DNA of 64,000 bases from Pseudoxanthomonas japonensis. GTDB taxonomy: Bacteria; Pseudomonadota; Gammaproteobacteria; Xanthomonadales; Xanthomonadaceae. The position numbers and the translations under genes are program-made. The first letter of the stretch is position 1. Every line of letters begins with the position of its first letter. The notes beneath the pieces are model-generated. The model searched no databases and was not told the origin of the DNA. It was given only the letters and a program-made list of their open reading frames with translations. Below, piece after piece: positions 35,133-44,425 of the stretch. The DNA lies in the NCBI RefSeq assembly GCF_010093445.1, contig NZ_PDWW01000020.1, positions 23,645-87,644 on the forward strand. The letters are read 5' to 3'.

Positions 35133-37394
35133 ATGAACCTTCGTCATTCCCCGCTTACCGCCGCCCTGTTGCTGGCGATCGCCACGCCGGTCCTGGCCGC
35201 CCCCGCCGGAGAAGCACCCGCCGATGCATCGAGCCAGGCCAAACAGCTCGACACGGTCGAAGTCCACGGCGAACGCGTGCGCAAGGCCAGTTCGCCCAAG
35301 TACACCGAGGAACTGGTCGACACGCCGCAGACCATCACCGTGGTCACCAGCGAAGTGATGGCGCAGCAGAACCTGCTCGGCCTTCGCGACGTGCTCAGCA
35401 CCCTGCCCGGCATCACCTTCGGCGCAGGCGAAGGCGGTGGCGGTTATGGCGACAGCATCAATCTGCGCGGTTTCAACGCGACCACTGACATCACGGTCGA
35501 CGGCGTGCGGGACAGCGCGCAGTACACCCGCACTGACAACTTCAATCTGGAGTCCATCGAGCTCGTCAACGGCGCCAACTCCGCGATGTCCGGCGCCGGG
35601 TCCGTGGGTGGCAACATCAACCTCGTGAGCAAGACGGCACGCGAAGGCAATTTCAGTACGTTCACGCTGGGTGCTGGCACCGACAGCTTCGGGCGCGCCA
35701 CCGTGGACAGCAATCACGACTTCGGCACCGGCCAGGCACTGCGCGTCAACGCCATGGTCCATCGCAACGACGTCGCGGACCGTGATGTGGAGGAATACAA
35801 GCGCTGGGGCATCGCGCCTTCGTTCGCGATCGGCCTGGGTTCCGACACCCGCTTCACGCTGAGCTACCTGCACCAGCACGACGAGAACATCCCGGAATAC
35901 GGTCTGCCCTACTTCGCAGCCTACGGCGGCCTGCTGCCCGGCATCAGCCGAAATGCCTACTTCGGCTACCGCAACATGGACAGGCAGGAGATCGATGTCG
36001 ACATGCTGACCGGCGTCTTCGAGCACGACTTCAACGACCGGACCTCTCTGCGCAGCCTCGCCCGTTACCAGAAGGTCGACCAGCACACGCTGGTGAACCC
36101 GACGCAGGGTGCCTGGTGCCTGGACAGCGGCATCAATCCGTCCACGGGCGCGGCCTGTACCGGCACCATGCTGCCGGGGACATACCAGCCATCCGGCCCC
36201 CGTGGCACCACGCGCGACACCACCAACGGATTGGCGCTCAGCCAGACCGACCTGACGGCACGCTTCACCACCGGCAGCGTGGAGCATGCGCTGGTTGCGG
36301 GCTTCTCGTTCATGCATGAAACCTACGAACTGGACAACGGCAACACCCAGCGCAACGCGGATGGCACGGCTCCCGCGTACCCGGTGATGGACATCCATAA
36401 CCCGGACAATGTCTATGCCGGTCCCTTGAACTACATCCGCACCGGTCACACGGACGGCACGCTGGACAACCAGGCCATCTATGCCTTCGACACACTGAAG
36501 TTCAACCCGAAATGGGAACTGGCCCTGGGCGCGCGCTATGAACACAACGAGGGCGACACGCGCACGCTCACCTATGCGACACCGGCGGCTGGCGGTGCCA
36601 TCACTGTCGGCCCCACTTTCCGAAACGAGGAGGACCTGTTCTCCTACCGTGCAGGTCTTCTGTTCAAGCCCGCCGACAACGGCAGCGTCTACCTGTCCTA
36701 CGCCAACTCGAAGACGCCCTCCAAGGCATCGGTCAACGGCGCCTGCACCGCGCAGACCTGCGAAGTGGATCCTGAAACCGCGGTCAACATCGAGCTGGGT
36801 ACCAAGTGGAATCTGTTGGACGAGCGGCTGGCCGTGACGGCGGCGCTGTTCCGCAACGAACGCCAGAACTACAAGGTGGCCGATCCCAACAACCCGGACA
36901 ATCCGTCGGGCATGCAGCAGCTGGACGGCAAGGCGCGCGTGGACGGCATCGCGCTGGGCGTGGCGGGCAACATCACGCGCGCGTGGTCGATCTTCGCCAA
37001 CTACACCTACCTGGACAGCGAGGTCCTGCAGAGCGTGTCGGATCGCGTACTGGAGGACACGGGCATCGATGCCCAGGCCGGCAATCCGCTGCCCAACACG
37101 CCGGAGCACTCTGCCAGCGCGTGGACGACGTATGCGCTGCAAGGCTGGACATTCGGCTACGGCGTCACCTACCAGGGCGACTTCTACACCGCGAGTACGG
37201 CCAACGCACCTCGCGTGAAGAGCTACACCATGCACCGGGCGATGGCAGGCTACCAGTTCAACGCGCGCTTCGGATTGCAGTTGAATATCGACAATCTGTT
37301 CGACAAGCAATACTTCACGCGGGTACGCAACAATGGCTGGGCGACGCCTGGCGCGGCACGCTCGGCCGTGCTGACGGCCACCTTCAAGTTCTGA
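35133..37394 (+). CDS. TonB-dependent siderophore receptor (Fiu-like)
   Basis: 753-residue outer-membrane receptor. Signal peptide LTAALLLAIATPVLAAP, a TonB-box-like DTVEVHGE, then a plug domain (VDTPQTITVVTSEVMAQQNL, LSTLPGITFGAGEGG, LRGFNATTDITVDGVRD, LESIELVNGANSAMSG) and a C-terminal barrel ending in Phe (VLTATFKF). The plug sequence follows catecholate receptors such as Fiu, and the piuC hydroxylase directly downstream is the usual partner of Fiu-type receptors. The ATG at 35133 has TTGAGG 5-10 bases upstream; an ATG two codons earlier is possible. Probably Fur-controlled. Confidence 0.9.
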   Translation: MNLRHSPLTAALLLAIATPVLAAPAGEAPADASSQAKQLDTVEVHGERVRKASSPKYTEELVDTPQTITVVTSEVMAQQNLLGLRDVLSTLPGITFGAGEGGGGYGDSINLRGFNATTDITVDGVRDSAQYTRTDNFNLESIELVNGANSAMSGAGSVGGNINLVSKTAREGNFSTFTLGAGTDSFGRATVDSNHDFGTGQALRVNAMVHRNDVADRDVEEYKRWGIAPSFAIGLGSDTRFTLSYLHQHDENIPEYGLPYFAAYGGLLPGISRNAYFGYRNMDRQEIDVDMLTGVFEHDFNDRTSLRSLARYQKVDQHTLVNPTQGAWCLDSGINPSTGAACTGTMLPGTYQPSGPRGTTRDTTNGLALSQTDLTARFTTGSVEHALVAGFSFMHETYELDNGNTQRNADGTAPAYPVMDIHNPDNVYAGPLNYIRTGHTDGTLDNQAIYAFDTLKFNPKWELALGARYEHNEGDTRTLTYATPAAGGAITVGPTFRNEEDLFSYRAGLLFKPADNGSVYLSYANSKTPSKASVNGACTAQTCEVDPETAVNIELGTKWNLLDERLAVTAALFRNERQNYKVADPNNPDNPSGMQQLDGKARVDGIALGVAGNITRAWSIFANYTYLDSEVLQSVSDRVLEDTGIDAQAGNPLPNTPEHSASAWTTYALQGWTFGYGVTYQGDFYTASTANAPRVKSYTMHRAMAGYQFNARFGLQLNIDNLFDKQYFTRVRNNGWATPGAARSAVLTATFKF

Positions 37395-37469
37395 GGCGCG
37401 TGATGCCGTAGTTCCTGCGCCCCGTCCGTGCACAATGGGCGGGGCGCTTCCGTTGCGAGGTCAACCACT

Positions 37470-38156
37470 ATGCTGCTGGCGATTCCCGATGTCCTCACGT
37501 CCTCGCAGGTCGCACAGGCTCGCGCACTGCTGGACGCAGCTGATTGGGCCGATGGCCGCATCACGGCCGGCTACCAGTCAGCCAAGGCCAAGGACAACGC
37601 CCAGTTGCCGGAGGACGCTCCAGCAGCGCGCGATGTCGGCGCACTGATCCTGGACGCGCTGTCGCGCAACAGCACCTTCTTCTCGGCCGCGCTGCCCAGG
37701 CGCATCTATCCGCCGCTGTTCAATCGGTACCGTGGCGGGCAGTCGTTCGGCTACCACGTCGACAACGCCATCCGCTACGACCGCAGCCGGGGCGGTGTGG
37801 ATCCGGTGCGCACCGACCTGTCGGCAACGCTCTTCCTCAGCGCCCCCGACGAGTACGACGGCGGTGAACTGGTCATCGAGGACACCTTCGGCACCCAGAC
37901 CGTGAAATTGCCTGCCGGCCACATGGTCCTTTACCCGGGTACCAGCCTGCACAAGGTCACGCCGGTGACACGCGGCGCACGCGTTGCCTCGTTCTTCTGG
38001 CTGCAGAGCATGGTGCGCGACGACGGCCAGCGGCGACTGATGTTCGAACTGGACGTTTCGATACGGCGCCTGACCGCGGATGTGCCCGAACACCCTGCCC
38101 TGGTGCAGCTGACCGGCGTGTACCACAACCTGCTCAGGCAGTGGACCGACATCTAA
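37470..38156 (+). CDS. piuC: Fe(II)/2-oxoglutarate-dependent PKHD-type hydroxylase
   Basis: 228-residue dioxygenase of the PiuC/YbiX family, often encoded beside Fiu-type siderophore receptors. Iron ligands H-x-D in [13 protein letters not shown] (near 95) and the distal His in [14 protein letters not shown] (near 158), whose Arg binds 2-oxoglutarate; a C-terminal helical cap follows ([13 protein letters not shown]). Length is standard (about 225). It begins 75 bases after the receptor stop and is probably cotranscribed. Substrate is not established. Confidence 0.92.
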   Translation: MLLAIPDVLTSSQVAQARALLDAADWADGRITAGYQSAKAKDNAQLPEDAPAARDVGALILDALSRNSTFFSAALPRRIYPPLFNRYRGGQSFGYHVDNAIRYDRSRGGVDPVRTDLSATLFLSAPDEYDGGELVIEDTFGTQTVKLPAGHMVLYPGTSLHKVTPVTRGARVASFFWLQSMVRDDGQRRLMFELDVSIRRLTADVPEHPALVQLTGVYHNLLRQWTDI

Positions 38157-38191
38157 CCTTCCAGCAAATAGGATTCATCCCTTTTTGCATT

Positions 38192-38206
38192 TGAGAAGTA
38201 TTCTCA
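38192..38206. promoter_or_regulatory. Candidate Fur box and promoter upstream of TonB receptor 2
   Basis: TGAGAA-GTA-TTCTCA is a perfect palindrome in AT-rich context, placed between a TTGCAT (38185-38190) and TACTAT (38210-38215) that could be -35 and -10 boxes with a long 19-base spacer. This is the expected position for iron-dependent repression. Confidence 0.65.
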
Positions 38207-38257
38207 CTTACTATAGCCCCGTTCAGCCTGCCTCCAAGGCAGGTTCCGGGGACTCGC

Positions 38258-38722
38258 TTGATCTACCCACCGCCAAGTTCCAGACGTTCCAAGCGCGCAC
38301 TGCCGCCGCCGCGCGCGCGCCTGGCGTGGCGGTCTGTCGCGGGCTGGGGACTCCTGATCCTGGTGCTGGGCATGGTGATGTCGGTAGCCACGCTGTCCCG
38401 CCGCGGTGGCAGCGACCACCAGGCAGCGAACACCTTTGTCGAGCCCGCCGTCGCCCAGCATGACCTGAGTGAGGATGACCCCCCGCTCGAATCCAAGCAT
38501 CAGGCGTCACCGGCCAAGAAGCCCCGCCTGAAGACGCTGCTGGTCCAGACCATGCCGGCCACAGATCCGGTGCAGCGCCTGGCCTTCCACCTGTGCTCGT
38601 GCGATGCCGCTCCCACGCCGCACCACGTTGCCCGGCATACCGCGCCCGAGCCCCGCTCGCGCCGCAGAGATCCCGTCCTGCGCCTGCATCCAGGCCAGGC
38701 ACCTCCCCGCCTCGTCGCCTGA
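38258..38722 (+). CDS. Small single-pass protein preceding TonB receptor 2
   Basis: 154 residues from a TTG at 38258, about 50 bases after the Fur-like box. Basic Pro-rich N-terminus, one transmembrane helix (GWGLLILVLGMVMSVATL), then a periplasm-facing polar region beginning GGSDHQAANTF and a His/Cys/Arg-rich C-terminus (HLCSCDAAPTPHH). Mirrors the 34609 gene in start codon, topology and location before a receptor. No family recognised; the CSC and His cluster could bind metal (inference). Confidence 0.5.
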   Translation: MIYPPPSSRRSKRALPPPRARLAWRSVAGWGLLILVLGMVMSVATLSRRGGSDHQAANTFVEPAVAQHDLSEDDPPLESKHQASPAKKPRLKTLLVQTMPATDPVQRLAFHLCSCDAAPTPHHVARHTAPEPRSRRRDPVLRLHPGQAPPRLVA

Positions 38723-38823
38723 CGCGCGTGCCGGCGCCATGCCGGCAATTCACCTCCATCACCCCTTCGTGCGAGCGCTGACGCCAGCGCCCTGCCTTCC
38801 GCTTCCTACTTCATGTGAACGCC

Positions 38824-41238
38824 ATGACTGACTCCCGCCTCACCGGGCGCGCCCGCCTGCGCCACCACCGCCTCGCCATTGCCTTGTTCGCCATCACCTC
38901 GGCACCCGCCTTCGGACAGGTCGCTCCGAACGGTTCCGCTGACGCGACCGATTTCGATACCGTCGTCGTGACCGCCGCCGGCTTCGAACAGAAGATCACC
39001 GATGCACCCGCCAGCATCAGCGTGATCACCCGCGAGGACCTCAGCCAGCGGCCCTACATGACGCTGCTGGATGCCGTGCGCGACATCGAAGGTGTCGACG
39101 TGGGTGAAACCCGCGACAAGACCGGCCAGGGCACCATCTCCATGCGCGGCATGGGCTCGGACTACACGTTGATCCTGGTGAACGGCAGGCGCCAGAACAA
39201 CCACGGAGATATCTACCCGAACAACTTCGGCGGCAACCAGTTCAACCACATCCCGCCACTGGACGCGATCGAGCGGATCGAAGTGATCCGTGGGCCGGCA
39301 TCCACGCTTTACGGTGCGGATGCCATGGGTGGCGTGATCAACATCATCACCAAGCGCAACCTCGACAACTGGAGCGGCTCGATCAGCGTCGGCCGCACCA
39401 TCGAGACGGACGACCAGTTCGGCGATGACTCCACCGCGGATTTCTACGTCACCGGCCCCCTCGTCGCAGGCACACTGGACTTCAGCGCACGTGGCAGCTG
39501 GTATGAACGCGATGCCTCCAATCCCGTGTATGCGCCGGCTACGGATCCGTCGGGCGTGACCCACACCCGCGTTCTCGGCTTCGGTGGTGGCGGCAAGACC
39601 GTAGACAACACCAACAAGGCTGGCGGCTTCAGCCTGGAGTGGATGCCCACCGAGAACCAGAGTCTGACGCTGGACTACGACACGTCCAGGCAGGAATACG
39701 ACAACAGCACCAAGATCAACGATGCCGGCGTGGAAGAGTATCCGGTCGGCACCGTGGACAGCATTGCCAGCATCTGGGCGGCAGGCAATGCCTGCCTGGG
39801 AGCCGCCGGCGCCAATGCCGCTGCCTGCCAGGCGAATGGCGGCACCTGGGGACGGCGCGCGAATCCGCGCGTGGGCTATGGCCCTACCCAGGAATTCACC
39901 CGCGACAGCTGGGCGCTCACCCACGAAGGCAGGTGGAGCTTCGGCAACAGCATGGTCTCGCTGGCGCACATCGCCACCAACAATGATGGGCGCACGTTGC
40001 CCTTCACGGTGACAGAGCGCGAGCAGTTGCTGGCGATGTTCGACGGCACCGGACAGTACGCCGGCATGAGCCTGGCCGATCGCCGCGCGTTGGCCGAGTC
40101 CACCTTCCTGCCTCGCCCCAAGCGCACTCTTGAGAGTCGCCAGTACACGCTCGATGCCAAGCTCGACGCACCCTGGCAGTGGCGAGGCGACCACACCTCC
40201 GTCATCGGCGCCCAGGTCATCCGCGGCGAGCTGGAAGATGGCGTCTTCGGCATGGAAGCGGGCACGCCCAGCGCGGTGCAGGAGCACAACATGTATTCCG
40301 TGTTCTCCGAGGACACCTGGTACGTGATCAAGCCGCTGGCGATCACTGCTGGCCTGCGCTACGACGACCATGAAATCTTCGGCGACCAGATCAGTCCGCG
40401 TCTCTATGGCGTCTATACCGTGAGCGAACAGTGGACGGTGAAGGGCGGCATCAGCACCGGCTTCAAGACACCGAAGACCACCCAGCTTTACGACGGCATC
40501 ACCGGTTTCGGCGGCCAGGGCACGACACCGCTGTTCGGCAATCCGGACCTGCAGCCGGAAACCAGCACCAGCACCGAGTTGGCGGTCTACTGGCAGCATC
40601 CGGGCGGCCACGGCGTGAATGCCACCGTCTTCCGCAACGAGTTCGACGACAAGCTGTCCACCGAAGCCTGCGGCGTGGGTCTGGCGCTGGCGTGCCCGAC
40701 CGGCGAGTACGCCGATATCGGCTATGTCACCGGCAACGTACCGGTCAACATCGATGAGGCCATCGTGCAGGGGGCGGAAGTGGCCGGCCGCTGGCAGATC
40801 AGCGATCGCTTCCGCTTCCGCGCCAACTACACGTACACCGACAGCGAACAGAAAAGCGGCCCGTCGCGGGGTCTGCCGTTGGGCAACAGCGCCAAGCACA
40901 TGGCCAATGCGACGCTCGATTGGGCGGCCACCGACCGGTTCAACGTCTTCCTTTCCGGTGAGCTCCGTTCGAAGCGCTATCGCGGTGCGGACGCCGTGAC
41001 AGGCGAGCCGCTGTACTGGAAGGACTACGAGGTGTGCCACCTGGGCGCGTCGTACAAGGCGACCGGCTGGCTGACGATCAACGCGCGCATCAACAATCTG
41101 CTTGATCGTGATTTCACGAGTTACCGGACCACGTTCACCGACGACGGCGATGGCACGTGGACGCCCGTCCCCCAGGACGACTACAACAACAAGGACAAGG
41201 CCCGCAGCCTCTGGCTGAGCCTCAACGTCAACTTCTGA
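38824..41238 (+). CDS. TonB-dependent receptor (CirA/colicin I receptor-like)
   Basis: 804-residue outer-membrane receptor (807 if the GTG at 38815 is used). Signal peptide (LAIALFAITSAPAFGQ), TonB box region FDTVVVTAAGF, plug with ITDAPASISVITREDLSQRP, GTISMRGMGSDYTLILVNGR and ERIEVIRGPASTLYGADAMG, and a long barrel ending LWLSLNVNF with terminal Phe. The plug resembles CirA/FepA-type ferric catecholate receptors. The downstream genes, beginning after a third Fur-like box, encode a flavin-based reductase set, so it probably imports a ferric complex that is reduced in the periplasm. Confidence 0.9.
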   Translation: MTDSRLTGRARLRHHRLAIALFAITSAPAFGQVAPNGSADATDFDTVVVTAAGFEQKITDAPASISVITREDLSQRPYMTLLDAVRDIEGVDVGETRDKTGQGTISMRGMGSDYTLILVNGRRQNNHGDIYPNNFGGNQFNHIPPLDAIERIEVIRGPASTLYGADAMGGVINIITKRNLDNWSGSISVGRTIETDDQFGDDSTADFYVTGPLVAGTLDFSARGSWYERDASNPVYAPATDPSGVTHTRVLGFGGGGKTVDNTNKAGGFSLEWMPTENQSLTLDYDTSRQEYDNSTKINDAGVEEYPVGTVDSIASIWAAGNACLGAAGANAAACQANGGTWGRRANPRVGYGPTQEFTRDSWALTHEGRWSFGNSMVSLAHIATNNDGRTLPFTVTEREQLLAMFDGTGQYAGMSLADRRALAESTFLPRPKRTLESRQYTLDAKLDAPWQWRGDHTSVIGAQVIRGELEDGVFGMEAGTPSAVQEHNMYSVFSEDTWYVIKPLAITAGLRYDDHEIFGDQISPRLYGVYTVSEQWTVKGGISTGFKTPKTTQLYDGITGFGGQGTTPLFGNPDLQPETSTSTELAVYWQHPGGHGVNATVFRNEFDDKLSTEACGVGLALACPTGEYADIGYVTGNVPVNIDEAIVQGAEVAGRWQISDRFRFRANYTYTDSEQKSGPSRGLPLGNSAKHMANATLDWAATDRFNVFLSGELRSKRYRGADAVTGEPLYWKDYEVCHLGASYKATGWLTINARINNLLDRDFTSYRTTFTDDGDGTWTPVPQDDYNNKDKARSLWLSLNVNF

Positions 41239-41286
41239 GCCTCCCGGGCGTTCCCACCCCCGCGACGGGGTGGGAATGCCCCTCAA

Positions 41287-41306
41287 TTGAGAGCCATTCT
41301 CATTCG
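41287..41306. promoter_or_regulatory. Candidate Fur box upstream of the flavin reductase operon
   Basis: On the minus strand ATGAGAATGGCTCTCAA, i.e. TGAGA-GCCAT-TCTCA on the plus strand, in the short gap after receptor 2 and 43 bases before the TTG start at 41349. Resembles the Fur-like boxes at 34544 and 38192. Confidence 0.55.
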
Positions 41307-41348
41307 TGATGTAATGGCGAACCGCACCACGCCGCATCGAGACCGCCG

Positions 41349-41984
41349 TTGTCCCCTTCCGCTTCCCCTGCGCTCCAGCAACAACGCCGCGGCTTCTGGC
41401 TGCGGACGTTGCATCAGTGGCACTGGATCAGTTCGGCGGCCTGCCTGATCGGCATGCTGCTCTTCGCGATCACCGGGATCACGCTGAACCACGCGTCGAA
41501 GATCGAGGCCACGCCCGACGTCAGCAACCTCACGGCCACGGTGCCCGCGGATGTGCTGGCGGGACTCGGTGACCGTCAGGAAGGCAATGCGCCGCTGCCG
41601 CCCCCAGTTGCAGGCTGGCTGGAGGACGAACTGTCCATTTCGATCGGCAGCCGCCAGGCCGAATGGTCGGACGTGGAGGTCTATCTTTCCATGCCTGGCC
41701 CGGGCACCGACGCCTGGTTGAACATCGACCGGGAAACCGGTGCGGTCGAATACGAACGTACCAACCGCGGCTGGATCTCCTATTTCAACGATCTGCACAA
41801 GGGTCGCAATGCCGGTCCCGCGTGGGGATGGTTCCTCGACATTTTCGCCGTCGCCTGCCTGGTGTTCTGCATTACCGGGCTGTTCCTGCTTTACCTGCAC
41901 GGCAGGCAGCGCAGCATGACCTGGCCGATGGTCGGCCTAGGCCTGCTGGTCCCCCTGCTGATCGCCCTGCTTTTCATCCACTGA
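41349..41984 (+). CDS. PepSY-associated transmembrane protein
   Basis: 211 residues from a TTG at 41349 (no upstream ATG; the next Met lies inside the first helix). The arrangement is N-terminal helix ([21 protein letters not shown]) preceded by [11 protein letters not shown] with conserved His, a periplasmic PepSY-like loop of about 120 residues containing [12 protein letters not shown], and two C-terminal helices ([35 protein letters not shown]). Proteins of this type carry electrons across the membrane in ferric reductase systems. First gene of the apparent operon PepSY-DUF2271-DUF4198-apbE-reductase. Confidence 0.85.
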   Translation: MSPSASPALQQQRRGFWLRTLHQWHWISSAACLIGMLLFAITGITLNHASKIEATPDVSNLTATVPADVLAGLGDRQEGNAPLPPPVAGWLEDELSISIGSRQAEWSDVEVYLSMPGPGTDAWLNIDRETGAVEYERTNRGWISYFNDLHKGRNAGPAWGWFLDIFAVACLVFCITGLFLLYLHGRQRSMTWPMVGLGLLVPLLIALLFIH

Positions 41985-42013
41985 TTCCCCTCCACGAAAC
42001 CGCGAGTGACCGC

Positions 42014-42544
42014 ATGTCGAAGATCGCCGTCCACACCACGCTCACCATCGCGCTCAGCGGCCTGCTGGCCACGCCGGCCTATGCCGCCACGCTGGACATC
42101 AACGTCGAGATCCCCAAGCTCAACGTGGCCGAGTACCACCGCCCCTACGTGGCGGTGTGGGTCGAAGGCGCCGACCAGAAGGTCGCCGCCAACCTGTCCG
42201 TCTGGTACCAGCAGACCAGCAACTCGGAAGGCCATGGCACCAAGTGGCTGCCTGACATGCGCCAGTGGTGGCGCAAGTCCGGGCGGTCGCTGCAGGTGCC
42301 CGTGGATGGCGTGACTGGTCCGACCAAGCCGGTCGGCAAGCACGCGCTGAGTTTCACGGACAAGCAGCACCTGGCGAAACTGGCCCCGGGCCAGTACACG
42401 CTGGTCGTCGAAGCCGCGCGCGAAGTCGGTGGTCGCGAACTGCTGAAGATCCCCTTCACCTGGCCCGCCAAGGGCGCGCCGCAATCGGGCAAGGCGCAGG
42501 GCAGCACCGAACTCGGTGCGGTCACGCTGACCGTCAAGCCCTGA
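42014..42544 (+). CDS. DUF2271 periplasmic protein, predicted covalent FMN carrier
   Basis: 176 residues with a signal peptide (TLTIALSGLLATPAYAA). DUF2271 hallmarks are YVAVWVEGADQKVAANLSVWY and WLPDMRQWWRKSG. At residues 98-104 it reads DGVTGPT, which fits the D-G-x-T/S-G-x-T recognition pattern of ApbE flavin transferases, with T104 the predicted FMN-bearing residue. DUF2271 has been reported as a flavinylated extracytosolic domain associated with iron uptake. An apbE gene lies two genes downstream. Starts 29 bases after the PepSY gene. Confidence 0.85.
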   Translation: MSKIAVHTTLTIALSGLLATPAYAATLDINVEIPKLNVAEYHRPYVAVWVEGADQKVAANLSVWYQQTSNSEGHGTKWLPDMRQWWRKSGRSLQVPVDGVTGPTKPVGKHALSFTDKQHLAKLAPGQYTLVVEAAREVGGRELLKIPFTWPAKGAPQSGKAQGSTELGAVTLTVKP

Positions 42545-42574
42545 TTCCCTTCCCCTACCGAGCTGGAGATTCCG

Positions 42575-43387
42575 ATGAAGCGTTCCCTCGCCGTGGCCAT
42601 CGCCCTGGCCTCCGTCATTCCGGTCACCGCCCTCGCCCACAAGGCCTGGTTGCAGCCCTCGCAGACCGTCATCGCCGGCACCAATCCGTGGATCACGGTG
42701 GACGCCGCGGTGTCCAACGACCTGTTCTATTTCAACCATGTGCCGCTGCGCACCGAAGGCCTGGTCATCACCGCGCCGGATGGCAGCACCGCGGAAGCGC
42801 AGAACCTGGCAACGGGCAAGTTCCGCACCGTGTTCGATGTCGAACTGAAGCAGCAGGGCACCTACCGCATCGCCACGGTCAACAAGAACCTGATGGTTCG
42901 CTGGGAAGGCGCCGACGGCAAGCCGGGCGGCCTGCGTGGCGCCAAGCCGGAAGACCTGGCCACCAAGGTGCCGAAGGATGCGAAGAACCTGCAGGTCTCG
43001 CAGTCGATCGGCCGCATCGAAACCTTCGTGACCAACGGTTCGCCGAACGACACCGCACTGAAGGCGACCGGCGAAGGCATCGAACTGCTGCCGGTCACGC
43101 ACCCGAACGATCTGTTCGCCGGCGAGCAAGCGAAGTTCAGGATGCTGGTCGACGGCAAGCCGGCCGCAGCCCTGGAGTTCGAGATCACCCGCGGCGGTAC
43201 GCGTTATCGCAACGCGCAGGAAGAGATCAAGGTCACCACCGACAACAACGGCGAATTCAGCGTGACCTGGCCGGAAGCCGGCATGTACTGGCTGGAAACC
43301 GGCACGCAGGACGAAAAGACCACCATCCCGCAGGCGAAACAGCGCCGCCTGAGCTACGTGGCCACGCTGGAAGTATTGCCCCAGTAA
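42575..43387 (+). CDS. DUF4198 periplasmic protein
   Basis: 270 residues, signal peptide [17 protein letters not shown] then mature [15 protein letters not shown], the DUF4198 N-terminus with conserved His. Two beta-rich halves follow ([18 protein letters not shown] and [20 protein letters not shown] in the second). Similar proteins (including nickel/metal uptake NikK-like) lie next to TonB receptors and reductase genes and are thought to bind metals in the periplasm. Third gene of the operon, 30 bases after DUF2271. Confidence 0.85.
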   Translation: MKRSLAVAIALASVIPVTALAHKAWLQPSQTVIAGTNPWITVDAAVSNDLFYFNHVPLRTEGLVITAPDGSTAEAQNLATGKFRTVFDVELKQQGTYRIATVNKNLMVRWEGADGKPGGLRGAKPEDLATKVPKDAKNLQVSQSIGRIETFVTNGSPNDTALKATGEGIELLPVTHPNDLFAGEQAKFRMLVDGKPAAALEFEITRGGTRYRNAQEEIKVTTDNNGEFSVTWPEAGMYWLETGTQDEKTTIPQAKQRRLSYVATLEVLPQ

Positions 43388-43432
43388 GCCCTCACCGCAC
43401 CGCCGGACCTGCATCCGGCGGTGCACGCCGGA

Positions 43433-44425
43433 ATGACTACTTCGACCTCCCCCACTTCTGCATCCGCGACGCCCGTCCATGCGTTGCGCGGCCAGACCAT
43501 GGGTACCACCTGGTCGGCGCAGTGCGTCAGCGCTTCGCGCGTCGACCTGCATGGCCTGCACGACGCCGTGCAGGGCCGCCTCGACCAGGTCGTCGCGCAG
43601 ATGAGCACGTGGAATGCCGACGCCGACATCATGCGCTTCAATCGCGCGATGGCGGGGGACTGGTTCGTGCTGCAGGAGGACTTTCTGCGCGTGCTCGCCG
43701 CAGCCCTGGATGTCGCCTCCCTCAGTGGCGGTGCCTTCGACCCCACCGTATCGCCCCTCGTCGCCGCATGGGGGTTCGGCGCGCATGCCGGCGGCCAAGG
43801 TCGTCCTTCCCCGGCCGACCTGGTCGCTGCGCGGTCGCGCGTCGGCTGGCAGCAGCTCCGCTTCGACCCGGAACGACATCGCGCTAGGCAACCGGGAGGC
43901 CTGATGCTCGACCTCTCCGCCATCGCCAAGGGCTACGGCGTGGACGTCGTCGCCGACCTGCTGCGTCGTCGCGGCATCGAGGCGGCGTTGGTCGAAGTCG
44001 GCGGCGAGCTTTACGGATATGGCCGCAAGGCCGATGGCACGCCGTGGCGCGTGCTGGTGGAATCCTCGCCCGACGAGGAAGCGGACAGCGAAGGACTGGA
44101 GCCACGCATCCTGGCGCTAGATGGCCTGGCGGTTGCGACGTCCGGCGACCGCTGGCATGCCTATGCGCAGGAGGGACGACGCTACTCGCACACGATCGAT
44201 CCACGAAGCGGCGAGCCGGTCACGGATACAGCCGCTGCGGTGACGGTGGTTGCCACGGACGCCATGCGTGCTGATGCGTGGGCGACCGCATTGACGGTGA
44301 TGGGCGCTTCCGTTGGGTATGCGTTCGCGACTGAACACGAACTGGCCGCCCGCTTCCTGCAACGCACGCCAGACGGCCTGCAGGAAACGATGACCCCCGC
44401 CTTCGAACGCCATCTCGCCGCATGA
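43433..44425 (+). CDS. apbE: FAD:protein FMN transferase
   Basis: 330-residue ApbE-type enzyme that attaches FMN covalently to a Thr/Ser in extracytosolic proteins. Motifs: RGQTMGTTWSAQ near the start, DPTVSPLVAAWGFG, LDLSAIAKGYGVDVVADLL (FAD/Mg region), AEVGGE-like VEVGGELYGYG, and HTIDPRSGEPV with catalytic and metal residues. No obvious signal peptide from the ATG at 43433 (a GTG at 43421 is possible), which is unusual for a periplasmic enzyme. Its stop overlaps the reductase ATG. The likely substrate is the DUF2271 protein in the same operon. Confidence 0.93.
   Translation: MTTSTSPTSASATPVHALRGQTMGTTWSAQCVSASRVDLHGLHDAVQGRLDQVVAQMSTWNADADIMRFNRAMAGDWFVLQEDFLRVLAAALDVASLSGGAFDPTVSPLVAAWGFGAHAGGQGRPSPADLVAARSRVGWQQLRFDPERHRARQPGGLMLDLSAIAKGYGVDVVADLLRRRGIEAALVEVGGELYGYGRKADGTPWRVLVESSPDEEADSEGLEPRILALDGLAVATSGDRWHAYAQEGRRYSHTIDPRSGEPVTDTAAAVTVVATDAMRADAWATALTVMGASVGYAFATEHELAARFLQRTPDGLQETMTPAFERHLAA

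Noticed and set aside
38806..41337. 843-residue minus-strand open frame opposite TonB receptor 2
   Set aside because: Antisense shadow of a real gene in GC-rich DNA; no domain, low-complexity Val/Ala/Gly/His content, and the plus strand encodes a full receptor with signal peptide and barrel.
41891..43891. 666-residue minus-strand open frame spanning several iron operon genes
   Set aside because: Covers three independent genes with signal peptides on the other strand; no own motifs.
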